55,397 bases of DNA from Rhodobiaceae bacterium (GCA_009885825.1 VFJY01000143.1:1-55397); one strand, 5' to 3'; positions 1 to 8,125 are shown, counted from the stretch's first letter. Notes: a model not told the origin generated them from the sequence alone. Translations and numbers: made by a program.

Positions 1-323
1 CTCAACGTCTGCGGCTCCAATTTGCCGATGTCGTCGGCCAGGCGGTTGGCGAGTTCGGTGGCCAGGGGATTGAGGCCTGAGGTATCAATGGTGATGCGCG
101 GATGCGAGATGCGCGCCAGCCTTGTCACTTCCTCGGCCTCGTCCCAGATAATGTTGAAGTATGTGATGATCCGCTGGATCAAATGCCAGCCGGGGCGGCC
201 GCGCTTGCCGTGCTCGAGGGCGGAGAGATAGGCGCTGGAAACGCCGATGGCTTCCGACATTTGCTTGAGCGTGATGGCGCGGCTGGCCCGGAGCTTTCGC
301 ATCTTTTCGCCAAAGGGTGTCAT
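1..323 (-). CDS. XRE-family helix-turn-helix regulator (3' end cut by window)
   Basis: The reverse strand from an ATG at 323-321 reads through 107 codons to the window edge without a stop, so the C-terminus is missing. Residues 1-60 form a lambda-repressor-like helix-turn-helix: MTPFGEKMRKLR, then TLKQMSEAIGVSSAYLSALE and GKRGRPGWHLIQRI, the usual XRE pattern of recognition helix followed by a conserved SxLE. The start lies one base beyond the stop of the upstream Smr gene, so the two are probably co-transcribed. Proteins of this type sit next to smr and mltA in many Hyphomicrobiales. The DNA target is unknown. Family assignment is secure; the physiological role is not. Confidence 0.85.
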   Translation of the reverse strand, partial: MTPFGEKMRKLRASRAITLKQMSEAIGVSSAYLSALEHGKRGRPGWHLIQRIITYFNIIWDEAEEVTRLARISHPRITIDTSGLNPLATELANRLADDIGKLEPQTL

Positions 324-324
324 G

Positions 325-885
325 TCAGCTCTCCCTGATGCGGCGCAGCTTTACATAAAAGGCGCCGCCGCCGCCATGCCTGGGGTGGGCCGGCTGGAAG
401 CCCGAGACATGGGCGCGAAAGGCGGCTTCATGCAGCCATTCGGGCAATTGGCGGCGCAAGCGCCCTTCGCGCTCAGGCGCATGGAAGTGGCCGCGCCCAT
501 GCAGCGTGTGGCCGCTGAAAGGCGAAGCGCCCTTGCCGGTGATCACCAGCACAAGGCGCAGGCCCTGGGCACGGCGGTGGATGATGAAATCGAGAAGGCG
601 GATGCGGGCCTCTTCCAAAGTCAGCCCGTGCAGGTCGAGGCGGGATTCGATTTCGGCCTTGCCGCGCAGCAGCCGTTGCCCGGTCCTTCTATCGAAACTG
701 GCAAGCGGCGGCGGATTTGAAGACCTGGGCGGCGCTGTTTTCTGCGGCGTGAAAAGCGCGAGCGGCTTTGAAAAATCCGGTAACGCCGCGCTTGCTTTCA
801 AGGCTGACTTTCCCAGGGGCCGGATGGAGCGGGCAACCTCATCCCACAGCCCGCGATCATGAACTTCAAAAAGTTTCTTCTTCAT
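325..885 (-). CDS. Smr/MutS2-type domain protein
   Basis: A 186-aa protein with a C-terminal Smr domain. The LDLHG signature is at about residues 83-87, TGKG at 116-119 and a glycine-rich GGGGAFYV segment at 171-178. Smr domains are nucleic-acid nicking or endonuclease modules, found stand-alone or at the C-terminus of MutS2; the substrate here cannot be read from sequence. Residues 1-75 are basic and proline-rich, probably disordered. A longer reading from 993 exists, but the ATG at 885-883 overlaps the mltA stop as ATGA and begins the conserved MKKKLFEVHDRGLW segment, so I take that start. Operon order is tim44-mltA-smr-XRE. Confidence 0.88.
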   Translation of the reverse strand: MKKKLFEVHDRGLWDEVARSIRPLGKSALKASAALPDFSKPLALFTPQKTAPPRSSNPPPLASFDRRTGQRLLRGKAEIESRLDLHGLTLEEARIRLLDFIIHRRAQGLRLVLVITGKGASPFSGHTLHGRGHFHAPEREGRLRRQLPEWLHEAAFRAHVSGFQPAHPRHGGGGAFYVKLRRIRES

Positions 886-2039
886 TTTTGCTTCAGGTAT
901 TTTTTGGCAAGTTTCCTTGGCAATAGGACAACCATGGCGCCCGGACTTTTCATCTGGCCGGCGGTTGACGCAGCCGCATCGCCCCAGCCCCAATAGACAT
1001 CGCCGCGCGCAGGGCCCTTGACCGCGGTGCCCGTGTCCTGGGCTATCATGAGATGCCGGAAAGGTTTCAATTCACCGCCTGGCCCTGAAGGCGCTTGAGT
1101 ATCAAGCCAGACAGGCGTGCCAAACATCCAGAGGCTGCGATCAACAGCGAGGCTCCGGCGCGGCGTCAGCTGGACTTTTTGCGCGCCGGGTGCTCCCAGG
1201 GATGGATCATCAACCACGACTTCGCGGAAAAAAATGAAGGACTTGTTTTGCCACATGAGCTCGCGCGCGCCGGCCGGGTTCTCGCCCATCCATTTTCGCA
1301 AGGACTGCATGGACATGTCCTCGCGCGCGAGCACACCGCGCTCGACCAGCACGCCGCCGATGCCCGTATAGGGCTGGCCCGACTTGGCGCCATAGGCCAG
1401 GCGCATGGTGCTGCCATCGGCAAACCGAATGCGGCCAGAGCCTTGCACGTGAATGAAGAAAGCGTCCACCCAGCTTTTGAGCCAGACAAGCTCAAGGCCG
1501 CGTCCGCTTAGCGCGCCCTCTTCAATTTCACGGCGGGTGAAATAGCCTGTTGGCTTTCCCTGTGCGCGCCGGCCATATCGCAAGCCGGTTTGCTTTTCAG
1601 TTGACGCCTCAAAACCTATGAGGTCATCGGGTTTCCGGTAGATTGGAACGTCGTAGCCATTTCCAGGCGTCCGGCTGCCTTCGGCCTCAGGCTCATAATA
1701 GCCGGTGAACAGGCCTTCCGGCCGCACCGGATCACCGACTTCCAAGGCTTCGAATTCCGTTTCAAAAAACTGCCGGGCTGACACGGCCCTGGAGGCCGCT
1801 TCACACACGGCCAGCCAATCGGAACGGGCTCCGCCGTAGCGCACGTCCCGCCCGAAGGCATGACCGCTCGCAATGATTTCGCCGCATGACCTTTGAAATG
1901 CCGCGAGGGCGGCCTGGTGATCGTCATTGGCCCACCCCGCCATATGCGCGAAGGATACCTGGCGGAGCCGCGGCCTGGCTTCTGTGGTCATCGTCAGGGC
2001 TATGCTAAAAAGGCAGACAAGACACGCGTGTCCAATCAC
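882..2039 (-). CDS. mltA: Membrane-bound lytic murein transglycosylase A
   Basis: MltA cleaves the MurNAc-GlcNAc bond of peptidoglycan with formation of 1,6-anhydroMurNAc. The 385-aa protein begins with a hydrophobic export signal (VCLFSIALTMTTEA). It ends in the 3D domain named for three aspartates, seen here as AQDTG (D335), RGDVYWG (D347) and GWGDAA (D354). FTGYYEPEAEGS in the first half is typical of the MltA fold. I see no clear lipobox, so it may be secreted rather than lipid-anchored. The start is GTG at 2039-2037, overlapping the tim44 stop as GTGA; smr overlaps its 3' end the same way. The three genes are therefore translationally coupled. Confidence 0.93.
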   Translation of the reverse strand: MIGHACLVCLFSIALTMTTEARPRLRQVSFAHMAGWANDDHQAALAAFQRSCGEIIASGHAFGRDVRYGGARSDWLAVCEAASRAVSARQFFETEFEALEVGDPVRPEGLFTGYYEPEAEGSRTPGNGYDVPIYRKPDDLIGFEASTEKQTGLRYGRRAQGKPTGYFTRREIEEGALSGRGLELVWLKSWVDAFFIHVQGSGRIRFADGSTMRLAYGAKSGQPYTGIGGVLVERGVLAREDMSMQSLRKWMGENPAGARELMWQNKSFIFFREVVVDDPSLGAPGAQKVQLTPRRSLAVDRSLWMFGTPVWLDTQAPSGPGGELKPFRHLMIAQDTGTAVKGPARGDVYWGWGDAAASTAGQMKSPGAMVVLLPRKLAKKYLKQK

Positions 2040-2749
2040 GACTGGGTTTCAGTTGAGACGATCAGCCAGTTGGGATCGCGCTCTGTCACATCACGCTCGA
2101 ATGACCAGATATCCGTCACGTCCCTGACGGCCTTTGGCTCGCCATCGATGAGGCTTCCCGCCTTGTCATAGGTCGCCGAGATCGTCTGGCTTTCAAATTT
2201 CAACGCGATGCTGGCGCGTTTTTCCACAACATTGACACTGAGGAATTCAACTTTTTCAAAACCTATGAACTGAAAGTCAAGTTTCTCGCCGGCCGATTTG
2301 CGGGTGTCGATCGCCTTGGAAAATCCGTCAAAGACCTCGCGCGACAATAGGGTTTTGAGCGCTGGCTTGTCGCCCTTGGCAAAGCCGTCAACCACGAATT
2401 CATAGGCAATTTTGGCGCCTTCCAAAAAGGCTTTGGGATCAAACGAGGGATCGGCTTCTTCCAGCTTTTCCAGCCCGACAGCCAGCTTGGATCCGGATTT
2501 CGCGAAGCCCGTCCAAATGGGCTTTTTGGGCTCCAAGTCAATTACCGTGTCGGAGCCAGGCTTGTTTTGGGGAAATTCGAGGACATTGGCGTTTGCGGCT
2601 TCAGGCGGTGTTTTCTTGGTGACGACCGACGGGTCGAAGGGCGGGCGCTCCAGCCCGGTGCGATGTCCCAGCACGGAGCGCAACCGCCAGAAAACCACGA
2701 GCGCAATCGCTATCAGAACGAGATTCAGAGGATCAAAAACGTCGTTCAT
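2036..2749 (-). CDS. Tim44/TimA domain protein
   Basis: A 237-aa protein with an N-terminal membrane segment at about residues 8-22 (LVLIAIALVVFWRL), a charged proline-containing linker, and a Tim44-like domain from about residue 95 to the end (DPSFDPKAFLEGAKIAYEFV ... GAS-like beta core ... DVTDIWSFERDV). Alphaproteobacterial TimA is the family from which mitochondrial Tim44 is thought to derive. Its bacterial role is not well established and is usually linked to the inner membrane. It is first in the run reading tim44-mltA-smr-XRE and is divergent from fxsA, with a 121-bp promoter region between them. Confidence 0.88.
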   Translation of the reverse strand: MNDVFDPLNLVLIAIALVVFWRLRSVLGHRTGLERPPFDPSVVTKKTPPEAANANVLEFPQNKPGSDTVIDLEPKKPIWTGFAKSGSKLAVGLEKLEEADPSFDPKAFLEGAKIAYEFVVDGFAKGDKPALKTLLSREVFDGFSKAIDTRKSAGEKLDFQFIGFEKVEFLSVNVVEKRASIALKFESQTISATYDKAGSLIDGEPKAVRDVTDIWSFERDVTERDPNWLIVSTETQS

Positions 2750-2870
2750 CGGTAAATCCTCACAGGCCGGCGAAAATCACGGCCCCACACACATTAACAG
2801 TTCATATGATCATCCCTATATAGGAGACTTTGGCTTAGGTCCAAGGCCGTTATTTTTCGGAGGTTCAATC

Positions 2871-3323
2871 ATGCTTCGCTACCTGCCCGCCATCATCATA
2901 GCCGGTTTCTTCGCGGAACTGGCGGGCCTGGTATGGCTGGGCAGCCGGATGGGCATTTTGGCCGTGCTGGGCCTGACGGCGCTGGGCTTTCTGGTTGGCG
3001 GGCTGCTGATCCGCAGAAGTGGCACGACCATTTTTCAGGCGATGAGTAGGGGCCGGCTGGATCAGAAAACCTTTTCAAATACCACGGCAGGAAGTTTGCT
3101 TGATGGGGTGGCTGGCGTGTTGTTTATCATTCCAGGCGTCATCACGGATGTGGTGGCAGCGGCATTGCTTCTGCCTTTCGTGCGGAAATGGCTGGCTGAT
3201 TTCTTTGAAATCCGCATCGCTGGAAATTTTTCGGTGCATCGTTCTGGCCCCATTATCGAAGCTGAAGCGACCGAAATACAGGAGCCGTCCAAATCTATTT
3301 CAAAGCCTTCTGCGGAAGCTTAA
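2871..3323 (+). CDS. fxsA: FxsA family membrane protein
   Basis: FxsA is a small inner-membrane protein; in E. coli, overexpression alleviates exclusion of phage T7 by the F plasmid. The 150-aa product has an N-terminal hydrophobic pair (residues 5-22 and 25-45), the conserved LGLTALGFLVGGLLIRR stretch, and a second hydrophobic region containing LLFIIPG-like residues (GVLFIIPGVITDVVAAALLL). The ATG at 2871 has a good Shine-Dalgarno, GGAGG at 2859-2863, which rules out the longer in-frame reading that begins at 2412 inside the opposite-strand tim44. It is divergent from tim44 and followed by secB. Confidence 0.9.
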   Translation: MLRYLPAIIIAGFFAELAGLVWLGSRMGILAVLGLTALGFLVGGLLIRRSGTTIFQAMSRGRLDQKTFSNTTAGSLLDGVAGVLFIIPGVITDVVAAALLLPFVRKWLADFFEIRIAGNFSVHRSGPIIEAEATEIQEPSKSISKPSAEA

Positions 3324-3407
3324 GACCCTGCTTGCGAGTTCATGGCCTTCATGTTAGCCACTGCGATATGTGATCTGCATTCTCAAATTTCCTGAAAGGC
3401 ATCCAAG

Positions 3408-4001
3408 ATGGTCAAAAAAGCCAAGCCAGCACCGCGCAAGCCGGCACCCAAGGCAGCGGCGGCAACAAACGCTGGCACCAAAAACGCTGTCAAGGCGGCG
3501 CCTCGCCTTTCAGAGGTAAAACCCGCCGCTCCTGTCAATCTTCAGGCTCCGCCAGCGCAGCCCGGCGCCCAGCCGTCAATGCGCATAATTGGTCAATATC
3601 TGAAGGACCTGAGCTTTGAGAATCCCAATGCGCCGCAGGCTCTCGCACCCCAGCAAAGCCAGCCGGATATCAATATTTCGGTGAACGTCAACGCGCGCAA
3701 TTTGACGCCAACCGACTTTGAAGTTGAATTGCATCTTGACGCAAAGGCGACGTCAGACGGCAAGGTCATTTTTGCCTCCGAGCTCATGTTCGCAGGGGTG
3801 TTTCGCATGGAGAATTTTCCGGCCAACATGCTGCATGCGGCAGTCCTTATCGAGTGCCCTCGGATGCTGTTTCCTTTCGCCCGCCAGATCCTGGCAGACG
3901 CCACACGCAATGGCGGCTTTCCGCCCTTGATGCTCGACCCGATTGACTTTGCCAGCATGTATCAGAAACGCATGGCGCAACAAGCGGCGGCCAAGGCCTA
4001 A
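3408..4001 (+). CDS. secB: SecB export chaperone with a long basic N-terminal extension
   Basis: SecB keeps preproteins unfolded and delivers them to SecA. The SecB core starts near residue 57 (SMRIIGQYLKDLSFENPNAP) and continues through NARNLTPTDFEVELHLDAKA, a FRMENFPAN segment and the helix ending CPRMLFPFARQILADATRNGGFPP, all canonical. The product is 197 aa because about 55 residues rich in Lys, Ala and Pro precede the core (MVKKAKPAPRKPAPKAAAAT...). Most SecB proteins are roughly 150-170 aa. The ATG at 3408 follows a GAAAGG-like ribosome site, so the extension is probably translated. The gene converges on dnaQ with a few bases of stop-to-stop overlap. Confidence 0.94.
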   Translation: MVKKAKPAPRKPAPKAAAATNAGTKNAVKAAPRLSEVKPAAPVNLQAPPAQPGAQPSMRIIGQYLKDLSFENPNAPQALAPQQSQPDINISVNVNARNLTPTDFEVELHLDAKATSDGKVIFASELMFAGVFRMENFPANMLHAAVLIECPRMLFPFARQILADATRNGGFPPLMLDPIDFASMYQKRMAQQAAAKA

Positions 4002-4690
4002 TTCAATTTCGCTTTCCAGAGCGCCGCGGCGCCAAGGGAGCTGACCATTTTTTCATGGGCTTCGCGTTCTTGGGGCGTTATTCGCGGCGGCATTTCGCGG
4101 CTTCTGCCAGATTGGGTGCGGGCGCTGTTGACTTGCAATTTCCGGACATTATCGGACTTCGGAAGTGTAAGCGCAATCTGGCGCCCGCCGGTCAGTTCGA
4201 GGTAGACACTGGCGAGAAGTTCAGAATCGAGCAGCGCACCATGCTTGGTGCGTTTTGAATTATCAATGCCATAGCGCTTGCACAATGCGTCAAGACTGTT
4301 GGGGCCCATCGGGTGGCGCTTTTTGGCGAGCATCAGCGTGTCGATTATACGCTCATAAAGTATAGGCGGCTTTTTGATGAAGCCCAGCTCGGCGTTCAAG
4401 AAGCCAACGTCGAAACTGGCATTGTGGATGACGAGCGTGGAATCGCCAATAAACGCCAGGAACTCATCGGCGATTTTTTCAAACCTGGGCTTGTCCTTGA
4501 GAAACTCGCTGCTCAATCCGTGGACCGCCTCCGCCTCGCGCGGCACATCGCGGTTGGGGTTGATGTAGGTGTGATAGGATTCGCCCGTGGGCAGATGGTT
4601 GAAGAGCTCGATGGCGCCGATCTCAACCAGGCGATGTCCAGTCAGAGGGTCAAGGCCGGTCGTTTCCGTATCAAGAACAATTTCCCTCAT
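3998..4690 (-). CDS. dnaQ: DNA polymerase III epsilon subunit (3'-5' proofreading exonuclease)
   Basis: The proofreading exonuclease of the replicative polymerase. All DEDDh residues are visible: D7 and E9 in LDTETTGLDP (Exo I), D94 in VIHNASFDVGFL (Exo II), and H150 plus D155 in KHGALLDSELL (Exo III). At 230 aa it is the usual length, with a C-terminal tail that would bind the alpha subunit. It overlaps coaE by ATGA (start 4690-4688), making it the last gene of a maf-aroE-coaE-dnaQ operon that reads leftward from the probable origin. Confidence 0.96.
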   Translation of the reverse strand: MREIVLDTETTGLDPLTGHRLVEIGAIELFNHLPTGESYHTYINPNRDVPREAEAVHGLSSEFLKDKPRFEKIADEFLAFIGDSTLVIHNASFDVGFLNAELGFIKKPPILYERIIDTLMLAKKRHPMGPNSLDALCKRYGIDNSKRTKHGALLDSELLASVYLELTGGRQIALTLPKSDNVRKLQVNSARTQSGRSREMPPRITPQEREAHEKMVSSLGAAALWKAKLN

Positions 4691-5292
4691 GTGCCGCGTA
4701 TCCTGTGCGAGTTCCGGAATTTTTCCGCAAGTCTTCTTACCTGAATTTGCAGGTTGTCCACACTGCTGGAACTGTCAAGGATGAAATCGGCGCGACTGCG
4801 CTTCTCAGTGTCCGGCATTTGCCGCGCCAGAATATTCGCCAGTTTTTCCTCGGTCATTCCAGGGCGCGCCAATGCCCTTGCCCTTTGGATCTCGGGAGGA
4901 GCTGAAACGACAATAGTGTAATCCATGGCCTTTTCTTCACCCGCTTCAAACAACAAGGGGATATCCAGCACAACAAACGGACAATTCTGCATTTTCCAGC
5001 GGGAAATAAATTTCTCTCTTTTTTGGCGCACAAGGGGATGAATCAGGGCTTCCAATGTCTTCAGCTTTTGGGGATCAGAGAGGACAATGGCAGAGAGTTT
5101 TTGCCGGTCAATGGCATTGTCAACAATTGCCGCTGGAAACGTCTTCGCGACTTCCTCGATCGTCGATGAATCACAATAGATTTCATGGACCGCATCGTCA
5201 GCGGCAAAAACTGGAACCCCTTCGGTGGCAAAATATCCTGCAGCCGTTGTTTTGCCCATGGCAATTGAACCAGTGAGGCCAACGATAATCAT
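4687..5292 (-). CDS. coaE: Dephospho-CoA kinase
   Basis: CoaE carries out the last step of coenzyme A synthesis, phosphorylating the 3'-hydroxyl of dephospho-CoA. The 201-aa protein opens with a P-loop at residues 8-16 (GSIAMGKTT) in the MIIVGLTGS context usual for CoaE. It has a lid/CoA region with HPLVRQKREKF and an FVVLDIPLLFEAG segment that contains the family's LLFE motif. Stop and start are both overlapped by neighbours (ATGA at each end), a mark of translational coupling with aroE upstream and dnaQ downstream. Confidence 0.96.
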   Translation of the reverse strand: MIIVGLTGSIAMGKTTAAGYFATEGVPVFAADDAVHEIYCDSSTIEEVAKTFPAAIVDNAIDRQKLSAIVLSDPQKLKTLEALIHPLVRQKREKFISRWKMQNCPFVVLDIPLLFEAGEEKAMDYTIVVSAPPEIQRARALARPGMTEEKLANILARQMPDTEKRSRADFILDSSSSVDNLQIQVRRLAEKFRNSHRIRGT

Positions 5293-6128
5293 GGGCTTGA
5301 TACTTTTTTCACATCCGCCGCCACGAGATCATAGAGCTCCCGGCTCACCTCGGGCCTCACACCAAACCACAGCTCAAATCCGCGAACAGCCTGGTGCAGC
5401 AACATGCCAAGGCCGCCCAGGATTGGATTTCCGCGGATTTGAGAATCCCGCAGCAAAGGGGTGACCAGGGGCGAATAGACAATATCGGCAACGATTGCCT
5501 TTGGGTTGAGTGTGTAAAGATCAAGTGCCATGGGCGGCTGGCTGTCCATTCCCAGCGGCGTGGTGTTGATCAACAGGTCGCAGCCTGAAAGCGATGCAAG
5601 AAGTTCACTATCCTCGATCTGATGGACGGAACCGCCAAACTGGATTTTCAAATCCCCGACCCGGCCTAGCGTGCGGTTCCTAATTCCCATGTTGGGCACG
5701 CCTTCATCACAAAGGGCTCCAATGATTGCCCGCGCTCCGCCGCCAGCGCCCAGAACAATGACTTTGGACTTTCCGAATTCAAAGTCCGGGAATTCGGATT
5801 TGAGGCTTGCCAGAAATCCTTCGCCGTCGGTGTTGGTTCCGCACACCTGATTGTCTCTTATATAGACAGTATTCACGGCACCCAGCCTTTGGGCAATCTT
5901 GTCCGGCGCCACAACGGCTTTGAAGGCTGTTTCCTTATGGGGGATTGTCACATTGCAGCCGATAAATTCCGAATTTGCCAGGGACGCGATGAAATTTGCC
6001 GCGTTGCCAGGTTCAATGGCCAGTTTTTTATAAACCGAATCCACGCCATATTTCCGCAACCAATAGTTATGTATGAGGGGCGACCGGGACTGCTTTATGG
6101 GCCAGCCAATAACGCAGACTTTTTTCAT
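5289..6128 (-). CDS. aroE: Shikimate 5-dehydrogenase
   Basis: AroE reduces 3-dehydroshikimate to shikimate with NADPH in aromatic amino acid synthesis. The substrate-binding SRSPLIHNYW is at residues 14-23, the catalytic Lys65 in NVTIPHKE, the catalytic Asp101 in GTNTDGEGF, and the nucleotide-binding glycine loop LGAGGGARA at about 126-134. The C-terminal GLGMLLHQAVRGFELWFG is the expected closing helix. It is 279 aa, the usual length. It overlaps maf and coaE by 4 bp each. Confidence 0.96.
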   Translation of the reverse strand: MKKVCVIGWPIKQSRSPLIHNYWLRKYGVDSVYKKLAIEPGNAANFIASLANSEFIGCNVTIPHKETAFKAVVAPDKIAQRLGAVNTVYIRDNQVCGTNTDGEGFLASLKSEFPDFEFGKSKVIVLGAGGGARAIIGALCDEGVPNMGIRNRTLGRVGDLKIQFGGSVHQIEDSELLASLSGCDLLINTTPLGMDSQPPMALDLYTLNPKAIVADIVYSPLVTPLLRDSQIRGNPILGGLGMLLHQAVRGFELWFGVRPEVSRELYDLVAADVKKVSSP

Positions 6129-6706
6129 GATGGAATTGCCTTCTGCTGCCGAAGGAATTCCAGCAAAGGCAATAGGGGCAGGCCCAGAATGGCGGAATGA
6201 TCTCCGTCGATTCGCTGAAAAAGCTGGATGCCATTTGTCTCAACTTTGTATCCACCGACAGAGCCCAGGTAATTGGCGGCATCGCCACTGAGATAATCCT
6301 CCAGAAATTCGTCAGAGAAATTTCGCATTGTGAGCTGGGCTTTGGAGAGCCAACTCCATATTTGCTTGCCATTGCTGCTGCAGGACAGCGCTGAGTATAG
6401 ACAATGGGAGTTGTTTCTGAGTTCGCGCAGTTGTTGGCGCGCTGCGGCCCTGGAATCCGGCTTGCTGAATATCCGGTTTTGAAACCCCAGTGTCTGGTCA
6501 GCGCCTATGGTGATGGCCTCCGGGAACTGGCGCGAGGCTTTTTCTGATTTAAACTTCGCCAGCTCGATGGCGACACTTTCCGGATTGCTGTTTTTGTTTT
6601 TTTCAGCTGTTTCATCTATTGCAGGGTCGCATGTCTGAAAGGTCAACCCGGCGCTGGCAAGGATTTGCCGCCTGATTTCGCTGGTTGATGCGAGAATGAT
6701 TTTCAA
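6125..6706 (-). CDS. maf: Maf family nucleotide pyrophosphatase
   Basis: Maf proteins hydrolyse non-canonical or methylated nucleoside triphosphates to monophosphates. The 193-aa sequence has the N-terminal ILASTSEIRRQIL (canonical S.S.RR), the catalytic acidic residue D70 in IGADQTL, and the C-terminal GGYKVETNGIQLFQRIDGD and IlGLPLLPLLEFL segments. Which Maf subfamily (dTTP/UTP or m7GTP) it belongs to is not certain from sequence. It is the first gene of the leftward operon and borders the probable origin of replication. In many relatives a DUF299 regulator (ppsR) lies between maf and the origin; none is present here. Confidence 0.9.
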   Translation of the reverse strand: MKIILASTSEIRRQILASAGLTFQTCDPAIDETAEKNKNSNPESVAIELAKFKSEKASRQFPEAITIGADQTLGFQNRIFSKPDSRAAARQQLRELRNNSHCLYSALSCSSNGKQIWSWLSKAQLTMRNFSDEFLEDYLSGDAANYLGSVGGYKVETNGIQLFQRIDGDHSAILGLPLLPLLEFLRQQKAIPS

Positions 6707-7090
6707 GTTTGAGTGATCCGGTGATTGAGGTTGTTTGTTGAGAGCGGCAGCTTAGATTGTGGATAATTCTGGCTTCGCAAGGACAGTAAATTTTTGGTTA
6801 AAGTTATCAGCTTGTTATTAACACCGCTGATCTGGAATTTACACCTTCGGGAAATGTGTTGATAAGAGGTGGCTGTGGATGACATTGGAAAAGCCTCAGC
6901 GGTGCGTTTTTATGTGATTTAACTCTCTGTAGTTATAGGTGGAAATAAGTGGTCTTACAAAGTGCGGAAAAGACTGGCAAAGGCAGGTCAGGTTTCTGGC
7001 AAAAGCGCCTGACCAAAGAACGGTACCACTCTTTGCGCTCCCAACTACAGATTCAACTTAGATAAGATTCTCTTTGAGAGGAATTAGAAT
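6707..7090. other. oriC: Probable chromosomal replication origin (oriC)
   Basis: This 384-bp gap holds no convincing gene. It separates the leftward maf operon from the rightward hemE operon. It is visibly more AT-rich than its surroundings, has a group of DnaA-box-like 9-mers between 6758 and 6882, and contains two GATTC sites (GANTC, the CcrM methylation target) at 7050-7054 and 7066-7070. The Caulobacter and several Hyphomicrobiales origins are next to hemE, and parA-parB with two parS sites lie 6-10 kb to the right. Genes on both sides point outward from the gap. The placement rests on sequence motifs plus known synteny; the exact boundaries and unwinding element are not determined. Confidence 0.82.
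6758..6882. other. Cluster of DnaA-box-like 9-mers
   Basis: 6758-6766 is TGTGGATAA, a perfect DnaA box (TTATCCACA on the minus strand). 6815-6823 is TTATTAACA, 6857-6865 is TGTTGATAA (TTATCAACA reversed) and 6874-6882 is TGTGGATGA (TCATCCACA reversed); each differs from the TTATNCACA consensus at one position. Four such sites in 125 bp of an intergenic region is far more than expected by chance. The stretch between them is AT-rich. Confidence 0.75.
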
Positions 7091-8125
7091 TTGACCAAGC
7101 AGCCTCTAATAAGTGTTTTGACGGGTCAGAAACCGACGAGAAGACCGATTTGGTTTATGCGGCAAGCGGGGCGCTATTTGCCAGAGTACAAGAAGACGAG
7201 AGCGCAGGCCGGCTCATTTCTGGACTTATGCTATTCGCCTGATCTCGCCGCTGAGGTCACGCTGCAACCATTGAGGCGTTATGATATCGACGCGGCCATT
7301 ATCTTTGCGGACATTCTTATTGTCCCCCACGCTATGGGCAATGGACTGTCATTTGTCGAGGGTGAAGGCCCGGTGTTGGAAACCGTGCGGAGCACGTCCG
7401 ATTTGGCCCGATTGCGGACAGGATTTGAATCAGCGCAATTTTCCTCTGTCGCCGCCTCCGTTTCAAAGGTGCGTTCGGAATTGAACAGGAGTATTTCGCT
7501 GATTGGGTTTTGTGGCGCTCCCTGGACCGTTGCGAGTTACATGATCGAAGGACGGGGTTCAGAGCGGGAATATGCCCGCCATGTGGCCTATCAGCGGGAA
7601 CCATGGCTGTTTGATTTGATTGACCGCCTGGTGGTCAGTTCGATTGAATATCTTTGCCTGCAAATTGAAGCTGGCGCCGATACGGTGCAAATCTTTGATT
7701 CCTGGGCCGGCGAATTGACGGATGAATTGTTTGGAGAATTCTGCGTGGAACCAATTCGAAAAATTATTCTGGGTGTCAAAGCCAGGCACCCCGATGTGCC
7801 GATTATTGTTTTTGCCAAGGGAGCCAATTACCGGCATGGGGCAGTTTATTCGGAAACGGGCTGCCAGGCCCTGGGTGTTGAGGCTGAATGCTCACTGGAC
7901 TATCTGCGGTCAATTTTGCCAAGGGGTGCCGTGGTTCAGGGAAATCTTGATCCCCTGCTGCTTTTATGTTCGGATGAAATTGTTAGCCGGCAGGTGGCAA
8001 AAATTGTGAAGTCAGCTCCAATGGAATCCCATATCTTCAATCTGGGGCATGGCATCAGGCCGCAGACAAAACCGGAAATCCTGACGACGGTTGTGAAAGC
8101 GGTGAGACACGCTGACAATGGCTGA
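7091..8125 (+). CDS. hemE: Uroporphyrinogen decarboxylase
   Basis: HemE removes four acetate carboxyls from uroporphyrinogen III to give coproporphyrinogen III in haem synthesis. The 344-aa protein has the RPIWFMRQAGRYLPEY signature at about residues 18-33, IIFADILIVPHAMG, a GFCGAPWTVASYMIEG segment and the closing FNLGHGIRPQTKPE. The start appears to be TTG at 7091, with GAGAGGA about nine bases upstream; no in-frame ATG exists before residue 23, which is inside the conserved signature. It is the first gene to the right of the probable origin and overlaps hemJ by 8 bp. Confidence 0.96.
   Translation: MTKQPLISVLTGQKPTRRPIWFMRQAGRYLPEYKKTRAQAGSFLDLCYSPDLAAEVTLQPLRRYDIDAAIIFADILIVPHAMGNGLSFVEGEGPVLETVRSTSDLARLRTGFESAQFSSVAASVSKVRSELNRSISLIGFCGAPWTVASYMIEGRGSEREYARHVAYQREPWLFDLIDRLVVSSIEYLCLQIEAGADTVQIFDSWAGELTDELFGEFCVEPIRKIILGVKARHPDVPIIVFAKGANYRHGAVYSETGCQALGVEAECSLDYLRSILPRGAVVQGNLDPLLLLCSDEIVSRQVAKIVKSAPMESHIFNLGHGIRPQTKPEILTTVVKAVRHADNG

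Noticed and set aside
6798-6821. TTAA pairs as CtrA-binding sites in the origin
   Set aside because: TTAA occurs at 6798-6801 and 6818-6821 but with a 16-base spacer, not the seven-base spacer of the CtrA consensus.
6703-6885. 60-codon minus-strand ORF in the gap between maf and hemE
   Set aside because: Low-complexity composition, no family pattern, and it lies across the DnaA-box cluster; treated as chance reading of AT-rich origin DNA.
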